Shown: piece after piece, positions 1-9,043 of the stretch
Position numbering within the stretch: the stretch's first letter is position 1
How the letters are laid out: every line of letters starts with the position of its first letter
From: Bryobacterales bacterium
Lineage (GTDB): Bacteria; Acidobacteriota; Terriglobia; Bryobacterales; Bryobacteraceae
Assembly: GCA_003170295.1 (NCBI GenBank)
Contig: PNAJ01000162.1
Coordinates: 1-64,000 of the forward strand
Direction: 5' to 3'
DNA: 64,000 nucleotides
Notes under the pieces: generated by a model
What the model was told of the DNA's origin: nothing
What the model saw: only the letters and a program-made list of their open reading frames with translations
Databases searched by the model: none
Made by a program: the position numbers and the translations under genes

Positions 1-123
1 CAGCACGGCGGCGGAGGCCATGGTGGAGGCGGAGGATTCCATGGCGGCGGTGGAGGAGGCGGCGGGTTCCACGGCGGCGGCGGTGGCGGCGGTGGATCGC
101 ACGGCGGCGGCGGACGTCGCTAA
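1..123 (+). CDS. C-terminal tail of a Gly/His-rich protein (5' truncated by window)
   Basis: An open frame runs from the first base to a TAA at 121-123. All 40 visible residues are low complexity: runs of 4-8 glycines broken by His, Phe-His or Ser-His pairs, ending in Arg-Arg. Such tails occur at the end of exported or surface proteins and of some metal-binding proteins, but the N-terminal domain that would identify this one lies outside the window. The regularly spaced histidines could bind metal; that is inference. A good intrinsic terminator follows 25 bases after the stop, which supports this being the true end of a gene. Confidence 0.6.
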   Translation, partial: QHGGGGHGGGGGFHGGGGGGGGFHGGGGGGGGSHGGGGRR

Positions 124-147
124 CGAAGCATTTCAAAGTCGAAAATA

Positions 148-185
148 CGCGGCCTTGCGACCAACGCAGGGCCGCGTTTCTGTTT
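148..185 (+). terminator. Intrinsic terminator of the Gly/His-rich gene
   Basis: CGCGGCC (148-154) pairs perfectly with GGCCGCG (170-176). TTGCG/CGCAG can extend the stem inward, and the T-rich run TTTCTGTTT follows at once. Confidence 0.75.
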
Positions 186-237
186 AAGTTTATTTCGCCA
201 CGGTCACCGCTTGGGGCCTGACCGCTTCCTTGAAGAT

Positions 238-1362
238 TTATGGGATCGTGTTATTGCCGGGAACGGCAGTCGCGGCGGCTTCGATTTTGGTCAGTTGCTC
301 GTGCACCATCGCAGCGTCTTTCGCGTTGGGCGCCAACTCTAAATAAGTGCGCAAGCACTTCGCAGACTCACTGAATTCGTGCTTCTCCATGAGAATAAGG
401 CCCAGCACATAGCTCAGTCTGGGTATCTTCCGTTCTTTATCGAGTCGCAACCCCTCACGCGCGGCGAGCTCGGCCTGCTCCGTCCTGTTCAGCCTCGCGT
501 TCGCGACCGCGCTATACAGATATGCCGCGGGAAAACTCTCAGGATCGAGTTGGATCCATTCCCGAGAGTACTTCTCCGCCTCCGCCCAATTCTGCAGCCG
601 TTCGGCGAGCGCGGCCAAGCCTTCATACGGCTTCACGTATTTCGGATCGCTCTTCAGAGCTTCCTTCCAGGCGTCGGCGGCGCCCGCAAAATCGTTCCGG
701 CTCTGACGCAACCGGCCGAGTTCAAACCACGCTGCGGCAAATTGCGGGTAGGCCGCCACAGCCTTCGTGAATTCGCGCGTTGCGGCATCCCATCGTTGTT
801 CCCGCATCGCCGACATGCCTTTCTCGTAGGCCTTTGCCGCATTCGAAGGAGCCGCCAGAGTGGTCACGCTCACGATGAGGGCTTGGCCGGGTGACATCGG
901 ATGCAGAATAATCCTGCCGAGACGAGTGTCGTCCAGCGTGTTCTTCAGTGCGATACTGACGCGATCGGACCAAAAGCCGGCAAGCAACGCCTGCACCTCG
1001 CAGTCTCTGAGCGCGGCCGTCAGCGGATTGGAATAATAAGTCGAATTCCCGATGGGCCTGCTGAGATCCTTGTTTTGGGGCGCCTGGGCGGAATCACCCG
1101 TGGACGTATCGCCCCCGCTAGCCGACACCTTGAAACTGAAACGCCCTTTCGAGTCGGTCCAGGTTTCGTCGTGTGCAGTGCCCTTGCACACTCGCTGGAT
1201 GCGAACCGGATCGGAAGGCTTCGACCCATCCGGCAAGGCCACTTCGCCCGAGAAAAAGACGGCCTGCGGCTCGGTGTTACGCACGTCCGGCGTGGGCTGG
1301 CCCATGGCCCCCACTCCGAAGGCCAACATCATGGCAGCGAACCCTGACGATTGCAGATCCAT
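238..1362 (-). CDS. Exported TPR protein with N-terminal carboxypeptidase-regulatory-like domain
   Basis: ATG at 1362 is chosen because GGAGG lies four bases before it and a signal-peptide-like segment follows; the frame stays open to a TTG at 1389. The 374-residue product has a short hydrophobic leader ending near Gly-Gln. A beta-sandwich-like segment follows (about 35-90, pattern G-x-V-x-L-P-D-G then D-x-x-G-x-F-x-F), as in carboxypeptidase regulatory-like domains. Residues about 175-355 form at least five TPR units (A-x3-F-x-x-A and W-x-x-L-G-x-L patterns). It is the last gene of a minus-strand run with two multihaem cytochromes and another TPR gene, and probably acts as a periplasmic scaffold for them. 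The partner is inferred from context only. Confidence 0.75.
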   Translation of the reverse strand: MDLQSSGFAAMMLAFGVGAMGQPTPDVRNTEPQAVFFSGEVALPDGSKPSDPVRIQRVCKGTAHDETWTDSKGRFSFKVSASGGDTSTGDSAQAPQNKDLSRPIGNSTYYSNPLTAALRDCEVQALLAGFWSDRVSIALKNTLDDTRLGRIILHPMSPGQALIVSVTTLAAPSNAAKAYEKGMSAMREQRWDAATREFTKAVAAYPQFAAAWFELGRLRQSRNDFAGAADAWKEALKSDPKYVKPYEGLAALAERLQNWAEAEKYSREWIQLDPESFPAAYLYSAVANARLNRTEQAELAAREGLRLDKERKIPRLSYVLGLILMEKHEFSESAKCLRTYLELAPNAKDAAMVHEQLTKIEAAATAVPGNNTIP

Positions 1363-1419
1363 AACGCCTCCACGCGCTACTGGCTTCAATTATGCTCCTG
1401 TTTGGCAGAAATGTCGCGG

Positions 1420-2454
1420 CTAATTCGGGTACCGATCCCCCGCGCGAATGATGCGGATCTGGTGATCGGTGAAGACGCTGTGACTGCCCGGCAGTTCCAC
1501 TTTCGGCATGTGGCAACTGACGCACTTGCGATCGGAAACAGGACAGGATTTTTGAAGCGCGGTGCCAGCCGATGAGGTCCCTGCATGGCACGCCAGACAA
1601 TTACGATCGTAGCTGGCCTCGTCGCGCACCAGATCGGCATGCGGATTATGGCAGGCCGTGCAGCTAATGCGCCTGTCGTTGCCGAGGAAACACTTGCTGT
1701 TCGCCAGGCGGTAGGGCTGAAACCGTACATTCAGCTCGCCCCAAGTCCGCATGCGCACCACGGCGTCCCAGGTGCGATGGCAGGCGCCGCAGAATTTGGA
1801 CGTGTCCTCGGCCGACATCACGCCAAGCTTGCTGGGAGCCGCTGGCGGCTTGCCCTGCGACACGGCCTCCAGGTGCGTATTGGCGCCGGGATGGCAGTGC
1901 TCGCAATCGAGGCCGGGCTTCATCGATTCGAGCGTTAACGTACCCTGGCTCACCCCGCCGGAGCTGTGGCATCCGAAGCAGGAAACCATTTCCTCGCCAG
2001 ACGTTTCCCGCCCCATGGCTTCGACGAGGTTATGCGGCAGGAGCCGTTCGCTCCCCATGGTGATGGCTAGACCGTTGGCACTTGGATAGTAGCTCACCAG
2101 GCTTTCATAAAAGTGGTCTTTATATTCGAAGACGAACGTTTGTGCCGAGACTCCGAACGCATAGCGAATCGGCAGCGCCAGAGAGCCCACGCCATCGCTC
2201 ACCGTGTACATGCTAAGGCCGTCTTTCCTTTCGATCGCGTAGTTGTAGCCATTGCTTTCAAAGGTCAACCTGGGGTGCTCTTTCAATACCGTCTGATCTG
2301 CCGGCAGTTGGATGCCGATGCCCATGGCGGTGTGCGGCTGCGAGCGCGCTTCTTCGCGGTGGCACGTCGCGCAGGGGTTCTCGCCGGCTGCGAATGCCGC
2401 AGGCAATAAAACGAGGCACGTTGCCGCTGCTTTGCCGAGACTACTTCGGACCAC
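1420..2454 (-). CDS. Exported heptahaem c-type cytochrome
   Basis: I place the start at GTG 2454, because AGGGAG lies ten bases upstream and a clean signal peptide follows directly (R-S-S-L-G-K, a hydrophobic stretch, then AFA-A). It overlaps the preceding TPR gene by 14 bases, so translation is probably coupled. The 344-residue protein has seven CXXCH haem motifs, with first cysteines near residues 28, 159, 184, 222, 265, 286 and 311. Between the first and second motifs is a long beta-rich segment. The last motif is CVSCHMPK followed by F-T-D-H-Q-I-R. This resembles cytochrome c554/NrfB-like multihaem proteins that are often fused to or neighboured by TPRs in Acidobacteria and Planctomycetes. 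A periplasmic electron-transfer role is likely; substrate unknown. Confidence 0.85.
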   Translation of the reverse strand: MVRSSLGKAAATCLVLLPAAFAAGENPCATCHREEARSQPHTAMGIGIQLPADQTVLKEHPRLTFESNGYNYAIERKDGLSMYTVSDGVGSLALPIRYAFGVSAQTFVFEYKDHFYESLVSYYPSANGLAITMGSERLLPHNLVEAMGRETSGEEMVSCFGCHSSGGVSQGTLTLESMKPGLDCEHCHPGANTHLEAVSQGKPPAAPSKLGVMSAEDTSKFCGACHRTWDAVVRMRTWGELNVRFQPYRLANSKCFLGNDRRISCTACHNPHADLVRDEASYDRNCLACHAGTSSAGTALQKSCPVSDRKCVSCHMPKVELPGSHSVFTDHQIRIIRAGDRYPN

Positions 2455-3535
2455 TGGAATCGCTCTCCCTGGCGAGCGCAATCGATCTACGGCGTTCGCG
2501 CCGCGCGTCCTCATGACGGCCGGCGTTGGAGTATGCGCTCGCCAAGCCCATATGGTATTCGATACTGGCTGGATCAAGCCGCTCCGCTGCCTCCAGGTGT
2601 TCGATGGCTTGGCGCAGATCTGGCGTTCCCGCGAGGATCAATCCGTAGGTATACTGCGCTATCGGACTTTGGGGGCCATCCTGGACCGCCTGCCGCGCGA
2701 GTGGAAACGCCGCGGACGACGCGCCCGCTCGCACCATCAGAAGGGCGATTGTGGCACGGGCATCGGCGCTCCGCGGATTCACTTCGAGCTCGTGCTTCAA
2801 TTCCACCACGGCCTCTTCCGCCGGCCGGAAGGAAAGCAAGTAGGTGGCGTAAAAGTAGCGAACGCCGGGCGCCTTCGGATAGTGGTCCAGAAGCGCCTTG
2901 AATGCCGGCTCGGTTTTGCTGTCGTCTCCCACCATCCAGAGATACGCGGTTTGGCCAGCCGCCGCGATCAATGCCTGTTGTCCGTCAGGTACTTCGTTCG
3001 GCAACAGCGCGAGCCGCAGCGCCGTCAGGCCGATACCGGCGACGAGCGTTTGATTCTTAACTCCCCTGCGCACGAACGGCATGAACCTTGGCATTGCCTG
3101 ATCGAACAAGCCCAGCCGGGTGAGCAGCAGCACTTCATGGAAACGCAGCACCTGTTCGATGGCCGGCTCGATACCGGTTCCGATCTCGAGCCCCCTCCGG
3201 ATGTGTTCGAGGGCGTGCTCACGCTCGCCTGTTTCGAACTCGCACAGGCCCAGGAAACCCCATCCCATTGCAACCTTTTCGTCAAGCTTGACAAACTCGG
3301 AAAACGCATGCCCGCCGATCTGATATTGATCGCTGTCATAGCAGAGGGTACCCAGAAACCACCAGCCCTCCGCCCACGCGGGCTTTATCTCAAGGGCCTT
3401 TTGATACAGTGCGATGGCCCGCGGAATGTTGTTGGTCTCTCGCGCGGCGGTGGCCTGCGCAGCCAAGTCGGTAAAGGTGTCTGCTCTCGCGATCAGGGCG
3501 ATCGAAAACACGAGTAATCGAGCCGGAATCTTCAT
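2441..3535 (-). CDS. Exported TPR protein (paralogue of the gene at 10569-11666)
   Basis: The product has 364 residues. A signal peptide (M-K-I-P-A-R, hydrophobic core, I-A-R-A-D) is followed by TPR-like helical repeats throughout; the clearest are at about 20-100 (A-I-A-L-Y-Q-K-A-L-E-I-K-P) and 230-350. Its N-terminal half matches the protein at 10569-11666 in order and spacing (K-P-x-W-x-E-G-W-x-x-L, G-x-L-C-x-Y, F-L-G-L-C-E-x-E, L-F-D-Q-A-M). The two are therefore paralogues, each next to cytochrome/VWFA genes. It starts 28 bases after the frameshifted cytochrome-TPR gene and its stop overlaps the next gene's start, so all four belong to one operon. Probably a periplasmic protein-interaction module. 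Confidence 0.8.
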   Translation of the reverse strand: MKIPARLLVFSIALIARADTFTDLAAQATAARETNNIPRAIALYQKALEIKPAWAEGWWFLGTLCYDSDQYQIGGHAFSEFVKLDEKVAMGWGFLGLCEFETGEREHALEHIRRGLEIGTGIEPAIEQVLRFHEVLLLTRLGLFDQAMPRFMPFVRRGVKNQTLVAGIGLTALRLALLPNEVPDGQQALIAAAGQTAYLWMVGDDSKTEPAFKALLDHYPKAPGVRYFYATYLLSFRPAEEAVVELKHELEVNPRSADARATIALLMVRAGASSAAFPLARQAVQDGPQSPIAQYTYGLILAGTPDLRQAIEHLEAAERLDPASIEYHMGLASAYSNAGRHEDARRERRRSIALARESDSSGPK

Positions 3536-3563
3536 TTCCAGTCGAACTATAACACTCTGAGAG

Positions 3564-5086
3564 CTAAGGCTGCGACAGAATAGTTTTCAACTGCCGGAAC
3601 CAGATATTCTGCGGATCCCACCGCAGATAACGATCCAGGACCGCGATCCGATCGGACTGGCGGCCCTGCTTCTCATATAGAAACACAAGGCTCACCCAAG
3701 CTCCCTGGAGCGACGGATCCAGATCGATTGTCTTCAGGAGTTGGCGCTCGGCGCCCGCTTCGTCGCCGCCCTCTTGAAGTGCGTTCGCCAAATCCCATGA
3801 CGCAAAACCGCTGTCGGGCACCAACTGAATCGCCCGGCGAGCAAATTCCTGGGCCCGTTCCGGCTCGTGGTTCTTCAATCCGACGGAAACCAGGCTCGAC
3901 AGCACCGCCGGATCGTTTTCTTGTTCGCGCTTAGGCAGCGCATCGAGCAGACGGACGCCCGTAGTGCGCAGCGATGACAGCCCGCGCGTTCCGCCCACCA
4001 CCAGGGCAGCCACCGCCAGGTCGCGCGCGCGAAACTGCGGCGGAGGCTCCTGCCAGGCGGAGATCTCCGTTCCAGCATTCTGCCCGCTTGGAAGGGGTGC
4101 AGACCGGCGAAGAATGCGGTGATCGGTGGAAGCGTGTGCGGGATGTCCCCCGACGTGAGACGAGGCATGTGACAACTGATGCATTCCGTCACTCCGGCAT
4201 GGGCGGCCTTCGACGCCGCATGAGGTTTATGACAGGATGCGCACCACAGCTTGCCCCCGCTCTCACGCACGCACCTGCTCAGCGCCAATTGCTCCACCTG
4301 GGCGACAGCCTTGACCTGCTGATTGTTTTCAGTAAACAGGTAGGTAACCGCGGTACGTTCGAGTTCCTCGCCAGGGTGATAGTCCTGCCACGTCTTGCCG
4401 GGGTTGAGCAACCTGGTCTCGCCTTCCAGATGGCATTGCTCGCAGATGCTGTCACGAGCGCGCCGCGCTAGTTTCGAGGGGTTCACGATGTTTTTCGCGG
4501 ACGGCTGCCGGACGTGTTCCTCACCAGGTCCGTGGCAGCGATCGCAGCCAATCGGCTCGAGCTTCACGCCGGAAAAGCGCCGGCCATCGCTCGCGAGGAA
4601 CTTGCCATTGTCCGCATGGCAAAACAGACATACGGAATCGATCAACCGGTCGAAATCGACGGCCGGCATACGTTGATAACCAGGCGAGAGGTCCCAGCCA
4701 TGTTGCCGGTACCAGGATGCGGGGGATTCGAACAGGTACTCACCGATCCGAACAATGTAGGTATAGCCGACTTTTCCGGCGCCGATCTGGTATGCGATCG
4801 GATATTCAGCGGAGAGGCCGTTCTCGGTAAGGGAATGGATCATGCGGCCTTCGCGCTCCTCAATCGACATCTCGATTTTGGAGGCCTTTCGCGCTACGCG
4901 TCCAGCGGCCAAAGGCGTGGGCGGCGCGATGGAGTTGCCCATCGGAGATTTGAGATACGCGGCCGTCTCCTTCGCATGGCATTTGGCGCAGACCGGAGCG
5001 CGGTCCTCAGGTTGGGAGAAAAGCAGCGGAGCGGTGCACGTCCAGACCGCCAGACTGACGCGAAAAACAGAGCGGCCTTGATTCAT
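3564..5086 (-). pseudogene. Hexahaem cytochrome c-TPR fusion, broken by a one-base frameshift
   Basis: Reading from ATG 5086, a signal peptide and six CXXCH motifs (first cysteines near residues 33, 153, 181, 215, 282 and 302) end in CISCHMPRLTSGDIPHT. That frame then drifts into low-complexity Arg/Trp-rich sequence and stops at 3875. The adjacent frame takes over without a gap with S-T-D-H-R-I-L-R-R, a membrane-like or linker segment (AVAALVVGG) and TPRs to 3564. The intact neighbour at 1420-2454 has CHMPK...F-T-D-H-Q-I-R-I at the same place. So the ancestral protein read ...I-P-H-T-x-S-T-D-H-R-I, and one base is missing near 4124-4136. The reconstructed length is about 507 residues. It is either a recent pseudogene or a sequencing indel. 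It heads the minus-strand operon. Confidence 0.8.
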
Positions 5087-5100
5087 GAACCTACCCGAGC

Positions 5101-5106
5101 ATTATA
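5101..5106 (-). promoter_or_regulatory. -10 box for the cytochrome/TPR operon
   Basis: A perfect TATAAT on the minus strand lies 14 bases before ATG 5086, in the 79-base gap between divergent genes. It gives a leader of only a few bases. I see no convincing -35. Confidence 0.5.
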
Positions 5107-5151
5107 TCTGCTGTCGCGGAAAATAAAGGCCCTGGGTTCGCTCTCCGGTGA

Positions 5152-5157
5152 TAAAAT
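5152..5157 (+). promoter_or_regulatory. -10 box, probably leaderless, for the VWFA gene
   Basis: TAAAAT (5/6 to TATAAT) lies eight bases before ATG 5166, so transcription would begin at or next to the start codon. It is one of five such placements in this window. Confidence 0.45.
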
Positions 5158-5165
5158 TAGTCATC

Positions 5166-7367
5166 ATGAAAACAGCCGTGGTCTCTCTGCTCCTGCTGTC
5201 CGCTGCGTTTGCCGGCGCCCAGGATGCCAGCCGGCAGGACCCGGGGCTAACCATCCGCCAGTCGGTCCAGGAAGTGCTTCTGGACGTGACGGTGCGCGAT
5301 CAAAAGGGACGAGTGGTGAAGAACCTCAAGCCCGGCGACCTGCAGGTCTTCGAAGACGGCGTCCGGCAGGACATTCGCAGTTTCAAGCTCATTCTGGGGC
5401 GTGAGGCGGATAGCAGCAAAGCCAAGGGCACCACCGCGCAGCCCGCCTCGGCCGCGACATCCGCGAATACCGGGAGTCCTCTGAGAGCCGTGAACCTGAT
5501 TTGCATTGTCTTTGTCAACCTGGACCCCATGACAAAGCTGTACGCGGTCCGCGCGACACAGGAGTTTCTAAAAAACCAGATGCAGCCCGAGGATTGGGTG
5601 GCAGTGTTCAACCTGGGATCGCATCTCACTGTGCTGCAGCCGTTCACGACCAGTAAAAACGAGGTTTTGGAGGCAGCCAACAAGGCCTTCACCGGAACCA
5701 CTGCGGATTTCGCGCAAGTAGCCACCGCCGTTCTGAACGCCACGCCGAACATCATGTCCATTTCAGTTACCCAGACCGGAAACTCGGCTGCCGGTGTGAC
5801 GGTCACCTCGTCCATAGACGTCACCGGAGGAGAACTGAATCCACAAGCCATCAACGGAGCGGACATTGCCACCGGTCCCGCCGCCAATATGCAGCGCGGA
5901 GATCTGGCCGGACAGCGCCGCCAGTTCGGCGGAATCGAAGGAATGCGGGAAATGGACCAGATCCTCGCCATGATCCGGCAGTTGGGAACGCTTCCCGGGC
6001 GCAAATCGGTGCTGCTGCTCAGCCCCGGTATTGCCACCGTCGGTGATCCGGACATGTTCAAGTCGATGCTCGACAAAGCGACCAAGGCGAATGTGACGAT
6101 TTATGGAATCGACGTAAACGGATTGAGCGCGGAGCTCGACCAAAGCCAGGCATCGAGCACCGCGTTGAAGCACGCCGCTGCCGTGAGTTCTTCACAAGGC
6201 GCGAAGGGTGGTAGCGCAGCCCAAAACATGGAAAGGATGCGTCAAGGCGATACCGTGGCCGATGCGGTACGCACCACCGATACGCAGTCGAGCTTGCGGG
6301 CATTGTCTGAGGGCACCGGCGGATTTCTCATTGGCAGCACCAACGATCTGCGCAAGTCTTTTCAGCGCCTCATAGAGGATGTGGACACGCACTATGAAGT
6401 CATCTATCATCCGGCTTCGGACAAGTACGACGGCCGTCTGCGAAGCATCGACGTGAAGACTGCCCGCGCCGATTTGAATATACACAGCCGCACCGGGTAT
6501 TTCGCGCTGCCGGCGCTCGGTTCGACCACGCAGCCGGCCCCTTACGAGATGGCCGGGCTCGCCGCGCTGAATGTGCCTCAGCCGCCGCACGCTTTTGAGT
6601 TCAAAGCCAGCGCCTTTCAGTTCCGGCCCAACGTGGTGAGTTCCCAAAACGACGCGGTCTTTGAGATTCCGGCGGCGAACCTGCAAGCCACGCCCGAGGG
6701 CTCCCTGAAGCGGCACCGGATGCATGTGGCCCTGCTCGCCCTGGTGAAAGATTCCACCGGCCAGGTGGTCGACAAATTCAGCCAGGATTCGCCGTATGAG
6801 ATTACGGAGGAGAACCTGATCAAGGCTCGCGCCACCAGCATCACGTTCACCCATCCCCTGGCGCTTCCTCCCGGCCATTACACCATGGAGACGGCGGCGC
6901 TCGACCGCGAGGCCAATCGCGCCAGCACCAGCAAGATCGAATTCGACAGTCCTGAGCAGAAAGGTGTTGGCCTCAGCAGCATCTTGCTGGTGCAAGGGCT
7001 GGAGCCGGTGAACGGCAAAGTCCAGTCTGCCGACCCGCTCCAATTTCAGCCCGAACCCACCCAGGGCAAGCGTGTGATTCCGGAGCTGGCCACGAAACTA
7101 GCCGCCAACACCAGCCCATATGTCTTCTTCGTGGTTTATCCGGACCCATCCATCGCGGACAAGCCCAAGATCCAGGCGGAATTTTTGGTGGACGGCGCAG
7201 TGCTTTCCAAGCAGGTGGCGGACCTGCCCGCGCCCGACGCAACCGGCGCGATCCCGATGGTAATCAATACGGCAGCGAAACCCGGCGACTGCGAGATCCG
7301 CATCACCGCTCTGCAAGGTAAGTCGTCCACCATGCAAAGTTTGAAGTACTCTATCGCGGCAAAATAG
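5166..7367 (+). CDS. Exported VWFA-related acidobacterial protein
   Basis: ATG 5166 is preferred over the in-frame GTG at 5148, because the signal peptide (M-K-T-A-V-V-S, leucine core, A-F-A-G-A-Q) starts there. The product has 733 residues. After the leader comes the hallmark start of the acidobacterial VWFA family: V-x-L-D-V-T-V-R-D-x-x-G, then L-x-x-x-D-L-x-V-F-E-D-G. The von Willebrand A-like domain covers about 100-410 and includes P-G-R-K-S-V-L-L-L-S-P-G; the classic D-x-S-x-S metal site is not obvious. A beta-rich C-terminal half (about 430-730) follows. Only one base separates its stop from the CRTAC1 gene, so the two are co-translated. Probably a periplasmic or surface adhesion/assembly protein. 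Confidence 0.85.
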   Translation: MKTAVVSLLLLSAAFAGAQDASRQDPGLTIRQSVQEVLLDVTVRDQKGRVVKNLKPGDLQVFEDGVRQDIRSFKLILGREADSSKAKGTTAQPASAATSANTGSPLRAVNLICIVFVNLDPMTKLYAVRATQEFLKNQMQPEDWVAVFNLGSHLTVLQPFTTSKNEVLEAANKAFTGTTADFAQVATAVLNATPNIMSISVTQTGNSAAGVTVTSSIDVTGGELNPQAINGADIATGPAANMQRGDLAGQRRQFGGIEGMREMDQILAMIRQLGTLPGRKSVLLLSPGIATVGDPDMFKSMLDKATKANVTIYGIDVNGLSAELDQSQASSTALKHAAAVSSSQGAKGGSAAQNMERMRQGDTVADAVRTTDTQSSLRALSEGTGGFLIGSTNDLRKSFQRLIEDVDTHYEVIYHPASDKYDGRLRSIDVKTARADLNIHSRTGYFALPALGSTTQPAPYEMAGLAALNVPQPPHAFEFKASAFQFRPNVVSSQNDAVFEIPAANLQATPEGSLKRHRMHVALLALVKDSTGQVVDKFSQDSPYEITEENLIKARATSITFTHPLALPPGHYTMETAALDREANRASTSKIEFDSPEQKGVGLSSILLVQGLEPVNGKVQSADPLQFQPEPTQGKRVIPELATKLAANTSPYVFFVVYPDPSIADKPKIQAEFLVDGAVLSKQVADLPAPDATGAIPMVINTAAKPGDCEIRITALQGKSSTMQSLKYSIAAK

Positions 7368-7368
7368 A

Positions 7369-9033
7369 ATGCTCGCCCGCCGACTTTTACAGTGCGTGCC
7401 GGTCGCGCTGCTCGCAGCCACCTCGCCGACATCGCCCATCACCTTCGACGACATTGCGGACCGCGCCGGAGTGCGGTTCTCGAGCAATAGCTCTCCGACC
7501 CCACAAAAACATCAACCGGAGCCGATGGTGGGAGGAGTCGCGATCTTCGATTTCGATGGCGACGGGTATGCGGATCTTTACTTCGTGAACGGCGCGGACA
7601 TGCCTTCGCTGGAAAAGACCAGTCCACAGTACAACAATCGGCTGTTCCGCAATAATCACGACCTTACATTCACCGACGTAACCGATAAAGCCGGCGTTGC
7701 CGGATCGGGCTACGGCATGGGGGTCGCGGTGGGCGACTACGACAACGATGGACGACCCGATCTTTTCGTCACCAGCGTGAATGCGAACCAATTGTTCCAC
7801 AACAACGGCGATGGCACGTTCACCGACGTAACCGCGAAAGCCGGCCTCACAGGAGGCTTGTTCGCAGGCAAAAAAATGTGGTCCGTGGGCGCAGCCTGGG
7901 TCGATTACAACAACGATGGTTTACTCGATCTGTTTGTCGCGAATTACTGCCAATGGGACCCGAATACAGAGCAGCCGTGTCTCATCAACGGAAACCGGGT
8001 CTCCTGTAATCCGAGGATGTACAAACCTCTACCCAATACGCTGTACCGCAACAATGGCGACGGCACCTTTACGGACGTGTCCGCCGAGACCGGCATCGCC
8101 GCGCATCCGGGCCGCGGTATGGGTGTGGCCGTGGCCGATTTCGACGGCGACGGCTTCCCGGATATTTTCGTGGCCAACGACGATCTTCCCAACCAGCTTT
8201 TTCACAATCAAGGTGGCAAGCGTTTTGAAGAGGTCGCCGATGATGTAGGAGTGTCGCTGACTGAGGGAGGCAATGTAATCTCCGGCATGGGTGTCGACTT
8301 CCGCGATCTATTCAACCGCGGCCTTCCCGATATCTGGATCACCGCCATGGAAAAGCAGACGTTTCCTCTCTTCAAAAACCTGGGGCACGGCCAGTTTGGC
8401 GAAGCCACATCCATGGCAGGCCTGGGTCTCGCTACCGCGGAAATGTCGGGCTGGTCGAATGCGATCGTCGATTTGGATAACGACGGATGGAAGGACCTGT
8501 ATGTCGCGCGCTCCAACGTGATCGACAACGTGGCCCTGTTCACGCAGCGCCAATACGCGGAGTCGAATACGGTGTTCCGCAGCCTTGGGAATGGAAAATT
8601 TCAGGATGTTACCTCCACCACCGGGCCGGCTTTCCAGATTCCGTCCGTAAACCGCGGCGCGGCTTTCGGCGACCTCGACAACGACGGCCGCATGGACCTG
8701 GTTGTGAACGTCCTCAACGGAAAAGCGAAGGTATTTCACAACACCACCAAGAACGAAAATCATTGGGTGCTTCTGAAGCTGACCGGCGTCAAGAGCAACC
8801 GCATGGGAATCGGTGCGCGGATCCGGTTGACGGCGGCGGACGGTACGATGCAATATAACCACGTCACCACCAGCACCGGATATGCTAGTTCGAGCGATCC
8901 GCGTGTCCACTTTGGTCTGGGGGCGTCGAAGGTAGCCAAGGAAATTCAGATCCTGTGGCCCAGCGGCCGCACCCAGGTGCTGCGCGACGTCGCTGTGGAT
9001 CGCGTAATGGAAATCACCGAGCCGAGTCGCTGA
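7369..9033 (+). CDS. CRTAC1-family exported FG-GAP propeller with ASPIC/UnbV tail
   Basis: The 554-residue product has a signal peptide and then FG-GAP/VCBS blades rich in Ca-binding-like loops: D-F-D-G-D-G, D-Y-D-N-D-G, D-Y-N-N-D-G, D-F-D-G-D-G, D-L-D-N-D-G (twice). Many are followed by L-F-x-N-N-G-D-G-T-F-T-D-V. The C-terminus (about 460-550: G-x-x-S-N-R-M-G-I-G-A-R-I, then H-F-G-L-G and I-x-W-P-S-G) is the ASPIC/UnbV domain. The fold is an extracellular Ca-stabilised beta-propeller. It has a paralogue of the same length at 13448-15085. It lies between two VWFA genes on the same strand (1 bp and 10 bp gaps), so the three probably form one operon. Its biochemical role is unknown. Confidence 0.9.
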   Translation: MLARRLLQCVPVALLAATSPTSPITFDDIADRAGVRFSSNSSPTPQKHQPEPMVGGVAIFDFDGDGYADLYFVNGADMPSLEKTSPQYNNRLFRNNHDLTFTDVTDKAGVAGSGYGMGVAVGDYDNDGRPDLFVTSVNANQLFHNNGDGTFTDVTAKAGLTGGLFAGKKMWSVGAAWVDYNNDGLLDLFVANYCQWDPNTEQPCLINGNRVSCNPRMYKPLPNTLYRNNGDGTFTDVSAETGIAAHPGRGMGVAVADFDGDGFPDIFVANDDLPNQLFHNQGGKRFEEVADDVGVSLTEGGNVISGMGVDFRDLFNRGLPDIWITAMEKQTFPLFKNLGHGQFGEATSMAGLGLATAEMSGWSNAIVDLDNDGWKDLYVARSNVIDNVALFTQRQYAESNTVFRSLGNGKFQDVTSTTGPAFQIPSVNRGAAFGDLDNDGRMDLVVNVLNGKAKVFHNTTKNENHWVLLKLTGVKSNRMGIGARIRLTAADGTMQYNHVTTSTGYASSSDPRVHFGLGASKVAKEIQILWPSGRTQVLRDVAVDRVMEITEPSR

Positions 9034-9043
9034 AGGGGGATTT

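Noticed and set aside
2312..3517. 401-codon open frame on the plus strand
   Set aside because: Antisense to the cytochrome and TPR genes, whose signal peptides, haem motifs and repeats are clear.
4715..4735. GGGATTCGAAC, resembling a tRNA T-loop
   Set aside because: It lies inside the cytochrome coding frame and has no acceptor, D or anticodon arms around it.
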